In this document: piece after piece, positions 12,401 through 23,394 of the stretch
Layout of the letters: each line of letters begins with the position of its first letter
Position numbering within the stretch: position 1 is the first letter of the stretch
Source of the DNA: Mesorhabditis belari
Taxonomy: Eukaryota; Nematoda; Chromadorea; Rhabditida; Rhabditidae
Length of the DNA: 64,000 nt
Direction: 5' to 3'
Assembly (NCBI GenBank): GCA_958450365.1
Contig: CAUEEP010000742.1
Span: 2,462,501 to 2,526,500 of the forward strand
The notes under the pieces: generated by a model
Told to the model about the DNA's origin: nothing
Database searches by the model: none
Seen by the model: the letters and a program-made list of their open reading frames with translations, nothing else
Made by a program: the position numbers and the translations under genes

Positions 12401-13945
12401 ATGCCAGCCTCTCTTCCCTTTCACTCACCGGTTTATAGTTTTGACGATGAATGGCCATTTGTGAAAGTGATTCGATTGCTACAACGTGCGCAGCCCGAAC
12501 TGCTCTCATTGCTGGAGCATCACGGAACAAATCCACATGTGCAACGGAGGAGTTGATCAAGAGAGGATCTCTAAACATTTTGACAATCTCTGATACCCAT
12601 AAAATTCTCACCTTCCATACAAATACACGTATTTACGCCAAAAATCTGACACATAATTGGTGGTGAAAAGACTGTAGAGACGTGCGTACATTTGAAGCTT
12701 TTTTCCCTCCTCTTTCAGAAACTTTTCCCCTTGTTCCGTGATCAAATCCAGCTCGTCCTGTGGTTGAAATCATGTTGAAATCTTTTTCAGCAAATTTTAC
12801 CTTTCCAACAATGTGCTTGATGCTTTCCAAGTATTTAGCCACATTCTCCTGAAGATTTGGAACGGGTTGCGTGGGAAGGAGGCGCTCACAAGATTGGAGA
12901 CGAGGTGGACAAAATGAGAGAACGGCACGTACGATCTGGAATTGAATTTTGAGTTTAAAGGAGGAAATTCTCTCACTCACTCCCCAAATCCTTGTCGTAA
13001 TCGATGGTTTCTTTGGGTTATCAAAGAGAAAACCCTTGTAGGAAAAGTAGAAATGCTTGAGGAAACGACGAATGACAAACACAGGAATATAGGCTGAACC
13101 CAGTGAGAGAACGGTGATCTTCAGAGTCTGAAAAGGAGAATAGAGGTTGATTTATTGATAGATTATTTGATAATGCTTCATTTCATTTCCTCTTAACTAA
13201 TAAATTCATTTAAAGCTAGATCTATTCCTCCCAAAAGCTCAATCTATAAAAACTTGTCTCTTTGATGTGTACTTTGTCCGATCTTAATCATTTCTCGATT
13301 TTCTTTGAGAAAACAGTTTTCCTGAGAGACACACGTGCCTTTTTTGACCCGGCTTTGTTATCAATCTTTTTTTGCTAGCTTTGTTTTATCTTCTCATTTT
13401 TTGCCTTTTACACTTCGAAAGGTTTTTTAGGAGGGATTAATAAGTAAAAAGAATGGAAATGGTCAGCAAAAGGATTCTAAATTCAACATTGAACATTCAA
13501 CAGTTATCCTTTCACCTCTAGCATCACATTTTCGGTTTGCGGCAACAAATTGAGGAGGTAATTCGACGGATTTCTCCAATGATAGGCGGCGATCGCTGTG
13601 GCCGCCATCCCGTAGTAGAGCGGGCGAACAGGCCACATTCGATTCTCGACAGCATTCTAGAAATGTTTATTCATTTCATTTTGGGGAAATTGAATCACGA
13701 ATATATTTCAACGATTCACTCACATAAGTCTGATAGACGATTTGCTCGAAACGGCTCGGATAATGCTTGTAGAGGGGAAATGGAGAAATGATCGGCTAAA
13801 ATGTGAAAATTCGATCTCTTACTCTTACTAAGTAATCACGGTTTATATTTGTTTTACTTGTTTTACTTTTTCTACTCTATTCGAAATTCTTTCAAACCTT
13901 TTCCTTCTTCTTGATCGGATCATGAGAACCCTCTTTCACAGTCAT
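9497..13945 (-). CDS. Carnitine O-palmitoyltransferase, CPT1-like (multi-exon)
   Basis: Transfers long-chain acyl groups from CoA to carnitine, the entry step for mitochondrial fatty-acid oxidation. Exons run right to left. The first is 13945-13898 ([16 protein letters not shown]), followed by 13795-13724, 13656-13516 and 13127-12981. Exons 3 and 4 hold two hydrophobic segments (near [17 protein letters not shown] and [17 protein letters not shown]), as in outer-membrane CPT1. [20 protein letters not shown] and later blocks match the acyltransferase domain. The catalytic histidine is in [10 protein letters not shown] (about 11300-11345). Near the end, [19 protein letters not shown] matches the conserved CPT C-terminal block, and the last exon reads [19 protein letters not shown] then TGA at 9497-9499. 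One intron carries a 125-bp TTTG array. The family is clear; which nematode cpt paralogue this is, is not. Confidence 0.9.
9906..10030. repeat. (TTTG)n microsatellite, about 31 units
   Basis: An uninterrupted 4-bp array inside an intron of the minus-strand carnitine palmitoyltransferase gene, immediately upstream (in gene sense) of the exon reading [16 protein letters not shown]. It is likely length-polymorphic. The CLFV/KQTN peptides it yields are not coding. Confidence 0.95.
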
Positions 13946-14464
13946 TCTTCTAGAACACAAAAATTAGAAAAAGTAAATTTAAGTAAAGAATCTATACAAA
14001 CATGCAAAATCTTTAAAGTTATTCAAAAGAAAAACAAGAAACTTTTTAAAGCTCAGCTACGAAATGAAGTCACAACAAGATTCAGCGTCTTTATGTTTGC
14101 TCAGAAGAATGACTCCTAATCAGTGAGAGATGTGGGCAAGATTGCAAATGAGAAAAAAAAGAGAGAATGAAAAGGATGCAAAAGATTGTACTTTGCCCGA
14201 TCTCGACCCAGTCACTGTGGATGTGCAGAGGAGAGAGAGGAGAGAGAGAGAGAGGAGAGAGAGGTGTCTTTTTGTGTCAACCATCCCTCTCCCTCTTTCT
14301 CTTCTCTCCGCGTGGCGTCCAGCATGGGAAAAATAGACCAGAGAGTTTAAAACTTAAAGAATAAAGATAGTTTTTTTCTTATTGTAGATTCCCCGATAAG
14401 CCTTTAACGAGAAAGTGTAGTAGAAAAGAAGTTTTGTTTATGAAAGTCTAAAAATTTTGAATGA

Positions 14465-14537
14465 TCGTTAACAGATCGTCAATAGATCGTTAACAGATCG
14501 TCAATAGATCGTTAACAGATCGTCAATAGATTGTTAA
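14465..14537. repeat. 22-bp tandem repeat (CGTTAACAGATCGTCAATAG)
   Basis: Three full copies and a partial copy of a unit alternating GTTAACAGATC and GTCAATAGATC. The half-units are themselves similar, so the array probably arose from an 11-bp unit. Confidence 0.85.
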
Positions 14538-15008
14538 CGTGGCTATGCTCAGGGATTTTTCTAGATTCTAGGATTTGTAAATCAAGCCAGAATTGAAAGA
14601 CAAGAAAGAAAAGGAAGTAATTTCTGTTATTTTCAGTAAAAAGTAACTCCACAAAAACATGGTGATCAGCCGGGAAAGGAGTTTGAGGAAAGAAATTGGT
14701 TTGTTCTCTTTTCTATTCTCTTTTCTATTCTCTTTTCTATTCCCCTTTCCATTCCCTCTTCCATTCCCTGTCTGTTTACAAGTTGAAATTTATTTTCTGA
14801 GCGTTTATCCCAATCAATAACAAATAAATATATTTTTTTAACGAAAAAAATCATTCTACTAAATAAACTAAAACTGGTTTTTGGTGAAAAAGTAAAAAAT
14901 ATTTATTGGTTTTAAAAACTTTTCAATATTACAAATGGCAGGTTTAAAATGAAAGAATTGAGTTTTCGAGTTTCAAGTTTAAAAAAGAAAGACTTTAAAA
15001 AGGCTGTA

Positions 15009-15066
15009 CCGATGTACCAGGCTAAAAGTTGGATTCAAAAAAAAATGATAGCTTTCCATTTTTTTA
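15009..15066 (+). repeat. Displaced copy of a nuo-5 intron/exon junction
   Basis: This segment matches 18130-18183, which spans the end of one nuo-5 intron and the first bases of the next exon on the minus strand. Both start CCGATGTACCAGGCTAAAAG and continue through GATAGCTTTCCATTTTTT with a few differences in the A run. Because it includes intron sequence, it is a DNA-level duplication and not a retrocopy of mRNA. Confidence 0.85.
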
Positions 15067-15345
15067 AAGTAGACTTTAAAAAAAGAAATTAGAAAAGATT
15101 TGCTTGAATAAAACGTAAGAGACGAAAGGAGAAAGGTTAAATGGTGAATTTGTGAAGAAGAAAAAAAGCGGGAAAGCGTGTCTTCTTTTTCCCCTTCTCC
15201 TCAATCCCTTTTGACCATAGCCTGCGGGCGTAAACGGGGTCGATATGAGCAAATGAAAAGGGGAAATAGTGAAAGCGTTGAAGAGATGAAAAATATGAAA
15301 AGAAATGTTATTAATCACTTGGAATCAAAGCAAGAGATTAGTTTG

Positions 15346-15455
15346 CACTATTCAAGCGTATAGCTTGAGATAAGTACACTATTCAAGTGTATTGCTTGAG
15401 ATAAGTTTACACTATTCAAGTGTATTGCTTGATTCAAGCTATACACTTGAATAGT
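15346..15455. repeat. Cluster of direct and inverted repeats
   Basis: Three direct copies of CACTATTCAAGTGTATTGCT (first with CGTATAG) are followed by an inverted copy ending at about 15455 (AGCTATACACTTGAATAGTG). The last direct copy and the inverted copy form a hairpin with arms of about 20 bp. Confidence 0.8.
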
Positions 15456-15877
15456 GACATCAAGGCTGAAAGCTGAGAACCTTGAGAGTTCAATGGATCC
15501 AACAAGAATGAAAATTAGCTTAGATTAGCGTAGATTCTAATCCGAAAGCCTTTTTGATTGAACTGAAACTCTCGGATAACAAAAAAGTTGAACGGGAGTT
15601 GAACTGCTAACGCTCAACAATTGATTAAGCTATTCGAGAAAGAGAAAAGAAGAGAATCAGCGTTCAACTTTGTTAAACTTTAGCCAACTTTAACTAACTT
15701 AAACTCTGAGACCTCTACAGTTGTGGTAGAGACTACTTGTGTTAGTGTAATTGATTGATTCCTATAGTTGGTTTAGAGTTTAATGAGAGAAGGAGTGCCT
15801 TTCATCATTCTACACACAAAATAACACCATTAAATCCTCACAAAAATCATTTATTTACAAAAAAAACAATCCGATGA

Positions 15878-16634
15878 TCATCGATGAAACAAAAAGACAA
15901 ATAAGCACAAAAATATCGGAATCATTGTTGACAATTTGAGGGATGAATTGCATGTATCTTGTGCACAACAACAGATGTAATCTTTGGGGTTCGTTCCGCA
16001 GCCGGTTTCCTGCAAAAAATGTGTTGTATCAAGTTTTATGAGAATTTATACGCAAAGCGTCTTTTTGAAAGAAGACTTTCGCAAGACTGCCGTAATCATG
16101 TCTTTAGTTTTGCTCTACTACTTTTAGTCTTCGCATCCATCGCTCGGTACTGTTATGCAAACCGCTGCTTACTGCAATCGCCTATGCTTTCTAGTGGTGA
16201 TTTCAAATTCTTGAGCAACCAACCTGACATACGGCAGCACTCGCACAAGAATGTGCCTCGATTTTGGTGTTATTTCCGTACAAATCCTCCGTTTCCAGAT
16301 AGCTCGAGTAGCAGAATTTGGTGTCTGAAGAGTCACTGCATATATAATGAAGTAAAGTAAAGTTTAGTTTGTGTTGTGTAAGATGAGCTATTGTTAAAAA
16401 GCTATTATCAGAAATAGTCTTTTAAGCATAGTTTTCAAAAGATCTAAAGGTGAATAAATTTAAATTCGATTGAGGCAGGATAAATGCAAATTCGAAAGCC
16501 TAAAAAACAAAGCTCCAACCAGGCGGACACTCAACAGTGGCGTGTGTCGGATTCCAGCTTGACGTCACCATGTAATCATAACAAGTCAAAGCCATTGATG
16601 GCGGGAATAAAAAGTAGATCAATTGATAGAACAT
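15878..16634 (-). CDS. Ly-6/three-finger-like secreted protein, probably GPI-anchored
   Basis: Exon 1 starts at ATG 16634-16632 and reads MFYQLIYFLFPPSMA then LTCYDYM, a short signal peptide with likely cleavage after SMA. The middle exon (about 16200-16335) reads DSSDTKFCYSSYLETEDLYG and ends ASAAVC. The last exon (from about 16010) begins ETGCGTNPKDYICCCAQDTC and then NSS. A CC..D.CN ending is the hallmark of Ly-6/uPAR three-finger folds. A hydrophobic tail (STMIPIFLCLFVFLF) ends at TGA 15878-15880 and suits a GPI signal. The exon 1/exon 2 junction is uncertain: the frame needs a donor at GA|GTGTCC, which drops the segment ECPPGWSF that is itself Ly-6-like. The ligand is unknown. Confidence 0.72.
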
Positions 16635-17236
16635 TATAGAGATGCAATGGGATTTCAGTAGTGAATCACTCAGAAACTTGTTGTTTGATGGCAAAAATGG
16701 GGTTCGGCAGGGCTTAAGGAAAAGAAGAGGTGAAAAGCAAAAGGAGAAAAGCACTCTTCTCCAATTTCCCCACAGCTGCATAAATATTGCCGAGAATCCG
16801 CTTCACGAAGTGAAAAAATGGGAAAGAAGAGACCCTTATTGAGGTTAGATGAGAAAAAAAAGGACACCAAGAGAAAACTTTTCAAGTTTTCAAGTCACAA
16901 AAGTAAAACAATCAGTTCGTTCGCCAAAAAAATGACTGCGTAAACAATGCCAATTATGGTGCTCATTGGAGTGTTTATTTGATACACGATCCTTGCTGTA
17001 TAAACCTCGAAAAGTCAAACTTAAAACAGAAACTGGTTCTTGGCCCCTAAAATTTTGACCAACCAGCTTTCCCCGAATTTTTCCTTTCTAAACACAAAGT
17101 ATAAACTTTTATTGAACAATTACTATTCATATGCACATAAGAAACACTAAAAAGACGTGTAATATACATTTAAACAAACTTTGATATCGAAAAGTAAACG
17201 AAAATTTCCTCGTATATCTTATCTAATGACTGCTGA
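16635..17236. other. Intergenic region upstream of the Ly-6-like gene and downstream of nuo-5
   Basis: No supported coding sequence. It must hold the Ly-6-like gene's promoter and the nuo-5 3' UTR, but I recognise no specific site. AAAGTATAAAC-type A/T-rich sequence precedes the nuo-5 stop side. Confidence 0.5.
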
Positions 17237-20200
17237 CTAAGCGTGCAAGTAGAACTCCGGTCGTTTCTCCTCGGCGTACGGGTTCTCGTTGTATCCTTGC
17301 GCTGCCTTTCGGGCCTGAAAATGAATATTTTAGTATTAAAATCGTTGTCATAAGTTTACAATTAACAAAATTCAAAGCCCCACCTCAGACATGGTGACCG
17401 AAGCTCGTGTGACATTATTTGTTACATAGAAGTCAGGCAAATCTCGTTGAGCGGGAGTCAATGACAAATCGACCGATCCACCCTAAAGAACAAATTCAGT
17501 TGTTGTTTTGAATCAGCTTTTTCCGTCTACTTAATCTGCAATCAACCAACCTGTGCTAATTTAGCTGCCAAGTGTCCAAATGAAGAGCCCTCAAGATCTC
17601 CATATCGATTCAAATGTGGAGCTAACTAAAACGAGCAAGTAAAAGTTTATTATGATAACTACAAAACAATACCTCAATCAATCGAACCCTCAGAGCCTTG
17701 ATGTCATCGTATGGAAGAGTTTTACCAGCAACCTAAATTCAATTTGAATATGAAAATTTAAGTATACTACACCTCAGATAGAGCTCGAATAATCTTCCAA
17801 TCATGACGAGCTTCTCCTGGTGGCGAAACCGCTGGATATCCCCGTTGCGCTCGTCCCTCGGTGTTCACATAGATTCCCTCCTTTTCTGTGTAGGCGGCAC
17901 CCGGGAAAACAACATCCGCCATTTCAGCTCCACGATCACCATGATGGCCTGAAGGAAAAGGATTAAATCTTTCCTCACTTGTAGCATAACAAAGCGCTTG
18001 TAAAAACAGTCAAGAAATAAAGGTTACCTTGATAAACCACAAATGCTCCTGGGTCGAGATTCTGCTTTGTCACAGCTCCCTCATCCGCGTCGAGTAGATA
18101 TAAGAATTTGACGGGCTTCTTGCGAATAGCCGATGTACCAGGCTAAAAGTTGGATTCAAAAAATTATAGCTTTCCATTTTTTAACCTTATATCCAATGTC
18201 AAGTGCACCGGTTTGGTTTGCTGTTCTTTGAAGAATGTTGAGAATTTTGGCCGACTTATCCTAAAAAGTCATAGCTGAACGCAAAGAAAATGTAACCTAC
18301 CGCATTTCCACTTTGGAGCTTTGCTGTTAGTTCTTGTAGCCGAGTAAGCAACTTGCCACCATCATCTCCTTTCAACTTTTGTGAACCGACGATGATTGTT
18401 GGATTTTTCGCAGCCAAAAGCTTCTAAAATAAAAAAAATATATTTCAAGGCCAATATTTTACAATCACCTTGGCAAAATCGCCATTTCCTTTCAATAGTT
18501 CATCCAAAGCCTTCGCGTTGTCACCAAGATGGGTGTAGTTGTAAGTGAGATCTCCTGAAATTTATTGTTAGTAAAAGTGATAATCCACAAAAATCTGTGG
18601 CTATATCTATGATAACAGATAAATAAACTCACCCGGGTTTCCGATAACGCCAACCTCGACTTCAGAATAGAGATAGCTAAGCGTATATTGCTTTTAAGTT
18701 GTTTAAAAATGCATACTGTTTGCGAATGCGAGCATTCAAGACAGCAGCTTCGAATCGTGGGTTTGTCCCAACAAGAAGGATCACATCCGATTTCTCGATA
18801 CCAGAAAGTCCCGAGGCAAACGTGTAATTAGTTCTACAGTCCTTTATGAAGAAAATAAAAATGCATAAATCTACCTCAAATCGACTCCACCGCTCGTCAA
18901 CGGGAACTCCTCCTCTGTGCACAGATTTTCGGCGTTAAAGCGATGGAATAAATCCTTGAGCGCAACCATTGATTCTAAAATAAAAAAGGCATAAGTCAAT
19001 TTTACTGCTAAAATCTACCAAGATCAGCCATGCCTCCAACAATAGCTGCTTTTTTGATCGGCTGGCGTTTCTTTCAGACGTTGCGCAACAGTGAACAGCG
19101 CTTCCTCCCAAGAGACAGGTCTAAAGTAAAAAAAACTACAATTATAGAGCTCAATGGAGTTGAGCCAACGACTTGGTCGTACTTTTTACACTTTATTAGA
19201 TCTATTGAGGAAACTTACTGTAGCACGCCATTGGATCCCTTGGCCATTGGTGTGAACAATCGTTGCCGTTTGAGTCCATCGTATGAGAAGCGAGCCTGAT
19301 CCGAGATCCACTCCTCGTTAACTTCCTAGAAAAGAAGAAATACAGCATACGTTAATTTTAACGTACATCATTCATTTTCGGGATGATGCGCATCACCTCG
19401 CCACCTCGGTGCGAAATCACAATGTTCTGTCCAGTTCCGTCCATCACATCAACAGACTCGGTTTTTCTGAGTTCCCAAGGACGAGCATTGAAGCTAAAAC
19501 GAATTGGTGAACATTCTAATTACCGTTGCTTACCTGTATGGCTTGCTTGTGAGTGCGCCAACGGGGCAAAGATCGATCACGTTTCCAGAGAGCTCGGAAG
19601 CAAACATTTTCTCGACATATGTTCCAATTTGCATTTCATTTCCACGGCCTGTTGTTCCCAAATCCGGCACTCCACAGACCTAACCAGAAAGTTAAAAATT
19701 ATTGTTTCAAGGTGTTTACTTCATTAGCGAATCGAACACAACGTGTGCACTGAATACAACGCGTCATCACCGTTTTCACAAGAGGACCGATGTTCTTATC
19801 CTCGACAGCCCTAAATTAAGACTTTTTGACGTGCAATTTATACTGTTACTTAAATTTGCAAGAAAAACTGGCTGTTTTGAAGTTTCACAAAATATTCGTA
19901 AATCACCTACCTTTTCCCATCTTGCCCACATTGATGTCGACTGCGATCCGAGCCAAAAACGAACGACTGATCTTGCAAGTCGCATTCACCTCCCTAAAAC
20001 AAAGACAAAAATATTGAGCACAAAAAGATTAAAGCATGTTTGTGATTAGAGTTTACCTGATCGCAAATAGGGCAATCGAGCGGGTGATTCACGAGAAGAA
20101 ACTCCATGACGCCTTCACGGGCTTTCTTTGTGAAATCCGAGTTCGTTTTCACTTTCATCCCTTTCATGACAGGCATGGCACATGAAGCTACCGGCTAGAA

Positions 20201-20571
20201 ACAAATAACTTGTTAAAAAGCAAAATCTTACACACCTTAATGCTTTTCTCGACTTCCACCAAACACATTCGGCAGTTTCCGGCTACCGAAAGTCGATCGT
20301 GATAACAAAAGCGGGGAATATCGACTCCGACAAGGGCACACGCCTAAACAAGAATAATAAGAGCAATCTAGTTAACGTTTACCTGCAAAATCGTCATCCC
20401 AGGGTCGACAAGCACCGATTTCCCATCGATAAACACCTGAATTAAAAAGATTACCAATAAGTTTAAAAGCAGTACCTCAAATTTGTCAGGTTTCGCCTGT
20501 CCGGCTTGACCCCTGAGTCCACCGCATGATCGAGCCGCTTTGAGGAGACCTCCAGAAGCGACTCGGTGCAT
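17237..20571 (-). CDS. nuo-5: NADH:ubiquinone oxidoreductase 75-kDa subunit (NDUFS1), mitochondrial complex I
   Basis: The largest iron-sulfur subunit of the complex I peripheral arm; it passes electrons from FMN toward the Q module. The start [20 protein letters not shown] (ATG 20571-20569) is a basic mitochondrial presequence, and TTTTCAG lies 18 bases upstream, a likely trans-splice site. The 2Fe-2S domain shows [20 protein letters not shown]. The next exons hold [10 protein letters not shown] and [10 protein letters not shown] (His/Cys cluster region), [20 protein letters not shown] and DLCPVGAL, then the molybdopterin-oxidoreductase-like body. The last exon ends [16 protein letters not shown] with TAG at 17237-17239. 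Between DRSR and KRAVEDK there are six residues (HQCGQDG-type) where the human protein has about four, a local loop difference. All cluster cysteines I looked for are present. Confidence 0.94.
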
Positions 20572-21029
20572 GGTTAACCCAAAAAACGGCTGAAAAGAAG
20601 GTATTATAGGCATCAAGGGCAAACGTATGGGACTTTCTACGCATATTTTTCAAATTTAAATTTGGCAGCACAAGTGCTTGTACAAACATTTGTTCAAAGA
20701 TTTAGCCCCAAAATTACAGGCACCAGATATCATATCATAATGCAGGCAGATATCATAATGCATCGAGCATCATTAAAATTCACTTTTTTCACCCGAATAC
20801 TTTATTTACCATAAATATTCTCTAATTAGATTGTAAACGGAAAAAAAAGATGACAGATATCACAGATGAATGAGTGCGAAAAAAAGTAACACACGACAAG
20901 ACCATATAACCAAACCGAAACCATCAAAAAACGACATTTCGTTTGCATCACTAAAAATAAAAGCGCAATGGGAAAAGTTGCAGAGAAAATGATTATGCAC
21001 AAAATAAATACTATTTACACACAAAATGG
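20572..21029. other. Short intergenic region between nuo-5 and ZFPL1
   Basis: About 460 bp separating the nuo-5 start from the ZFPL1 stop on the same strand. A direct repeat (CAGATATCATA...AATGCA) sits at about 20725-20762. The spacing is longer than the roughly 100 bp usual for nematode operons, so co-transcription is possible but not supported. Confidence 0.5.
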
Positions 21030-22517
21030 CTACTGGAAAGAATTCTCGTCGGCTCCAGCACCGACTCTTATATGCGGGTTGGCCATCGGGTCGAACATCG
21101 GATTCGAATCGTCATTGCTTTGGAAACCGAGCTAAGTTTTGCGTTATTTATGTCGTAAAGTAGATATTTTACCTTTCCCATTAGATGTGTGATTGTCACT
21201 ATTGCAACGATAACCAGGAAAAGGATGAAGAGCAACCGTTTCCCACGGCTCATTGGTTGACCACCTCCGGCCGAATTGCCATATTTAGCTCTAAAGCAAA
21301 AACTATCATCAACAATCCTCATACCTTTAACTATAATAAAGTCTATTTACAAAAAAGCCATAATTACCTCCAAATCCCTCCAAGCCATTGCATTACTGGC
21401 CGACGTTTGTACTTGTTGCTTGCATCATCCGAGTCTCGATCTCTTGACAGCAGTGGTCTTGTATCATCTCGTCCTCCATACGAATCACCATACTTCTTTC
21501 TTTCTAAACAAATTAACATATTCACTTATAACTTCTTAACAAAAACCCGTAATATCGGTTGCAGAGGCTGATCCTCGTGCTCCATAAGCGTCATCAACAT
21601 CTACAATTGTAGCTGGAGTACTTGTTCTAAAATTTTAACTTTTTCAACTAAAAAAATTTGCAGTTGCTACCTGTAATTTCCGGAGTATTGAACGCTATCA
21701 CTTTGCGGCGTTTGGTAGATCGGGTGATGAGTTGGCGTAGGTGGCGTTGGTCCGTTTGCAACTTTTGGCTGCTTCAATGGAACCGGATGAGTTGACCGAT
21801 TCTTGTCAAGCTCGGGTAGCTAAACTTTATTAAAACCAGCCAAATTCAAAAACTTACAATAGGCAAGCCAATTCCGACGCGGGCCCAATTTGCTTCTTTT
21901 AGTTGCAAGCGTAACTTCTCTATGAGTGGTGATTGTTGCTCTGTCGAAGGGAAAAGTGCCTCTCTAAAATTCAAAAGTCAACAGCAAGTTTAAAAAATTA
22001 ACCTGCAAAATGGGCATTTGTATCCAGCGGGTGCAGTATTTGCGGGCATATTTCGAGCCCATGCGTCGAGACAACCCCAATGGAAAATGTCTAAATAAAA
22101 CATACTTAACCAAAAACTTTTGCGCCTTACGTAGACATTGTAGTCGAATTGTATCCCTTCCTGGTAGCGGCGTTTCGCAAAGAGCACAATTTGGATCGTA
22201 GTCGCTGTCTTGAAGCCATTGAAGATATGATTGGACGACACACTAAAAAATGAAATTTTGATAGAGAAAGCATCGTGTTGCCTATGATTTTTGTTAAATG
22301 GCAAATTTTTGGATAAAATGAAAGCTAGTTTTGTCCTAAAGCATTATGTAGCAATTGAACTCTATCAATTTACTTTGTTTAACTTTAGCTTGACACAAAG
22401 CGAAGCAAAACTTACATTTGAGTGTGAATCGACAAGGCAGAACTCGCACACGTTAACGCGATGCTCAAAACAGAAGAGATTCGTGACTTTGCGCTTCGGA
22501 CATTTGCATAAACCCAT
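21030..22517 (-). CDS. ZFPL1: Zinc finger protein-like 1 (ZFPL1), Golgi membrane RING-type protein
   Basis: The start at ATG 22517-22515 reads [20 protein letters not shown] followed by [13 protein letters not shown], matching the conserved B-box-like zinc domain of ZFPL1. The next exons carry [19 protein letters not shown], then [20 protein letters not shown] and AGYKCPFC, the atypical RING. Further exons encode a less conserved linker with proline-rich sequence. The last exons give a hydrophobic segment ([20 protein letters not shown]) and the conserved lumenal tail [15 protein letters not shown], with TAG at 21030-21032. Known ZFPL1 is an integral cis-Golgi protein that binds GM130 and supports Golgi assembly. 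TTTTAG precedes the ATG by two bases, indicating trans-splicing. Full family architecture is present. Confidence 0.92.
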
Positions 22518-23394
22518 GCCTAAAATTTATTTTGCCTTCATAAAAAAGTTAATAAACGGTAAATCGAATTAAGATAAAACAAGAAAATCATCGGGGACAA
22601 AAAAACTACGCTGAATTCACGGAGAAACGAGAAAAATATGCTACACGATGACTAAAAAAATTGTAGGAGATTGGAGCAATCGAACGGGAGAGAATTTTGG
22701 ATTAGGAACTTCTTGCAATGAAAGACTTTTTACGGTTTTTTATAACTATTTTCTAACTTACAAATATTCATTCAAAGGAGTGAAGAACTTTCGGGGGGTG
22801 GCACAAATGCGACCTTTTTCGCGCACCTGGACATTTGCGCACTTTTTTTTTACTGGAAAAGGCCTTAGGAAAGGCCGTAGAGCTTCAAAAATGTTTTCAA
22901 ACAAGGGAATCGTATGCGTAGATTCCGAATTTCGACAAATCAGACCTCGCTGACACGTTGGGCTAAAAGGCAAAAACTGCAGAAAAGCGTTAAGTTCAGT
23001 AGTTTTTGCCTTTTAGCCCAAATTTGACGTGTCAGCGAGGTCTGATTTGTCGAAATTCGGAATCTACGCATACGATTCCCTTTGTTTGAAAAACATTTTT
23101 GAAGCTCTACGACCTTTCCTAAGGCCTTTTCCAGCAAAAAAAGTGCGCAAAAAAGGTCGCATTTGTCCCACCCCCGTTTTATCATTTATTTTTTTGTGTC
23201 CAACTTACAAGAAGCGCCCTCATAATGTACAAGTACAACAAATCAAACAAATTTTCGTTATCTGGTACAGTTTACACATCGTTTTTAAGTGCTGAGCGGA
23301 TTTTCGGAGGGATAAACTGTGCCCAAAACTTAAAAGCTGTGAAATCGGAAATGTTAATCACAAAAAAAGATATCGGTGCTCATTTTTTAGCTAC
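22518..23394. other. Intergenic region with a large foldback element
   Basis: Lies between the ZFPL1 start and the hsf-1 stop. Almost half of it is the palindromic element at 22792-23177. The rest shows no coding potential; the hsf-1 3' UTR should occupy the part next to 23394. Confidence 0.6.
22792..23177. mobile_element. Foldback MITE with ~180-bp inverted arms
   Basis: Bases of about 22792-22980 are an inverted copy of 23005-23177. Matching blocks include GGGGTGGCACAAATGCGACC at the left end against GGTCGCATTTGTCCCACCCC at the right, GAAAAGGCCTTAGGAAAGGC, and the central GGGCTAAAAGGCAAAAACT against AGTTTTTGCCTTTTAGCCC. The loop is only about 25 bp. The left arm has an extra stretch (ACCTGGACATTTGCGC) missing from the right. 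No transposase is encoded. A target duplication was not clear by eye. Confidence 0.85.

Larger units (their letters stand above)
13946..15877. other. Intergenic region between CPT and Ly-6-like genes
   Basis: No supported gene. Contents: a GA-rich stretch at about 14228-14265, a 22-bp tandem repeat at 14465-14537, a displaced copy of a nuo-5 intron/exon boundary at 15009-15066, and a cluster of direct and inverted repeats at 15346-15455. The CPT promoter should lie within the first few hundred bases above 13945; I see no recognisable element there. Confidence 0.6.

Noticed and set aside
20572..22517. nuo-5 and ZFPL1 as one operon
   Set aside because: ZFPL1 lies upstream in transcription order, but the ~460-bp gap is longer than usual for nematode operons and there is no direct evidence.
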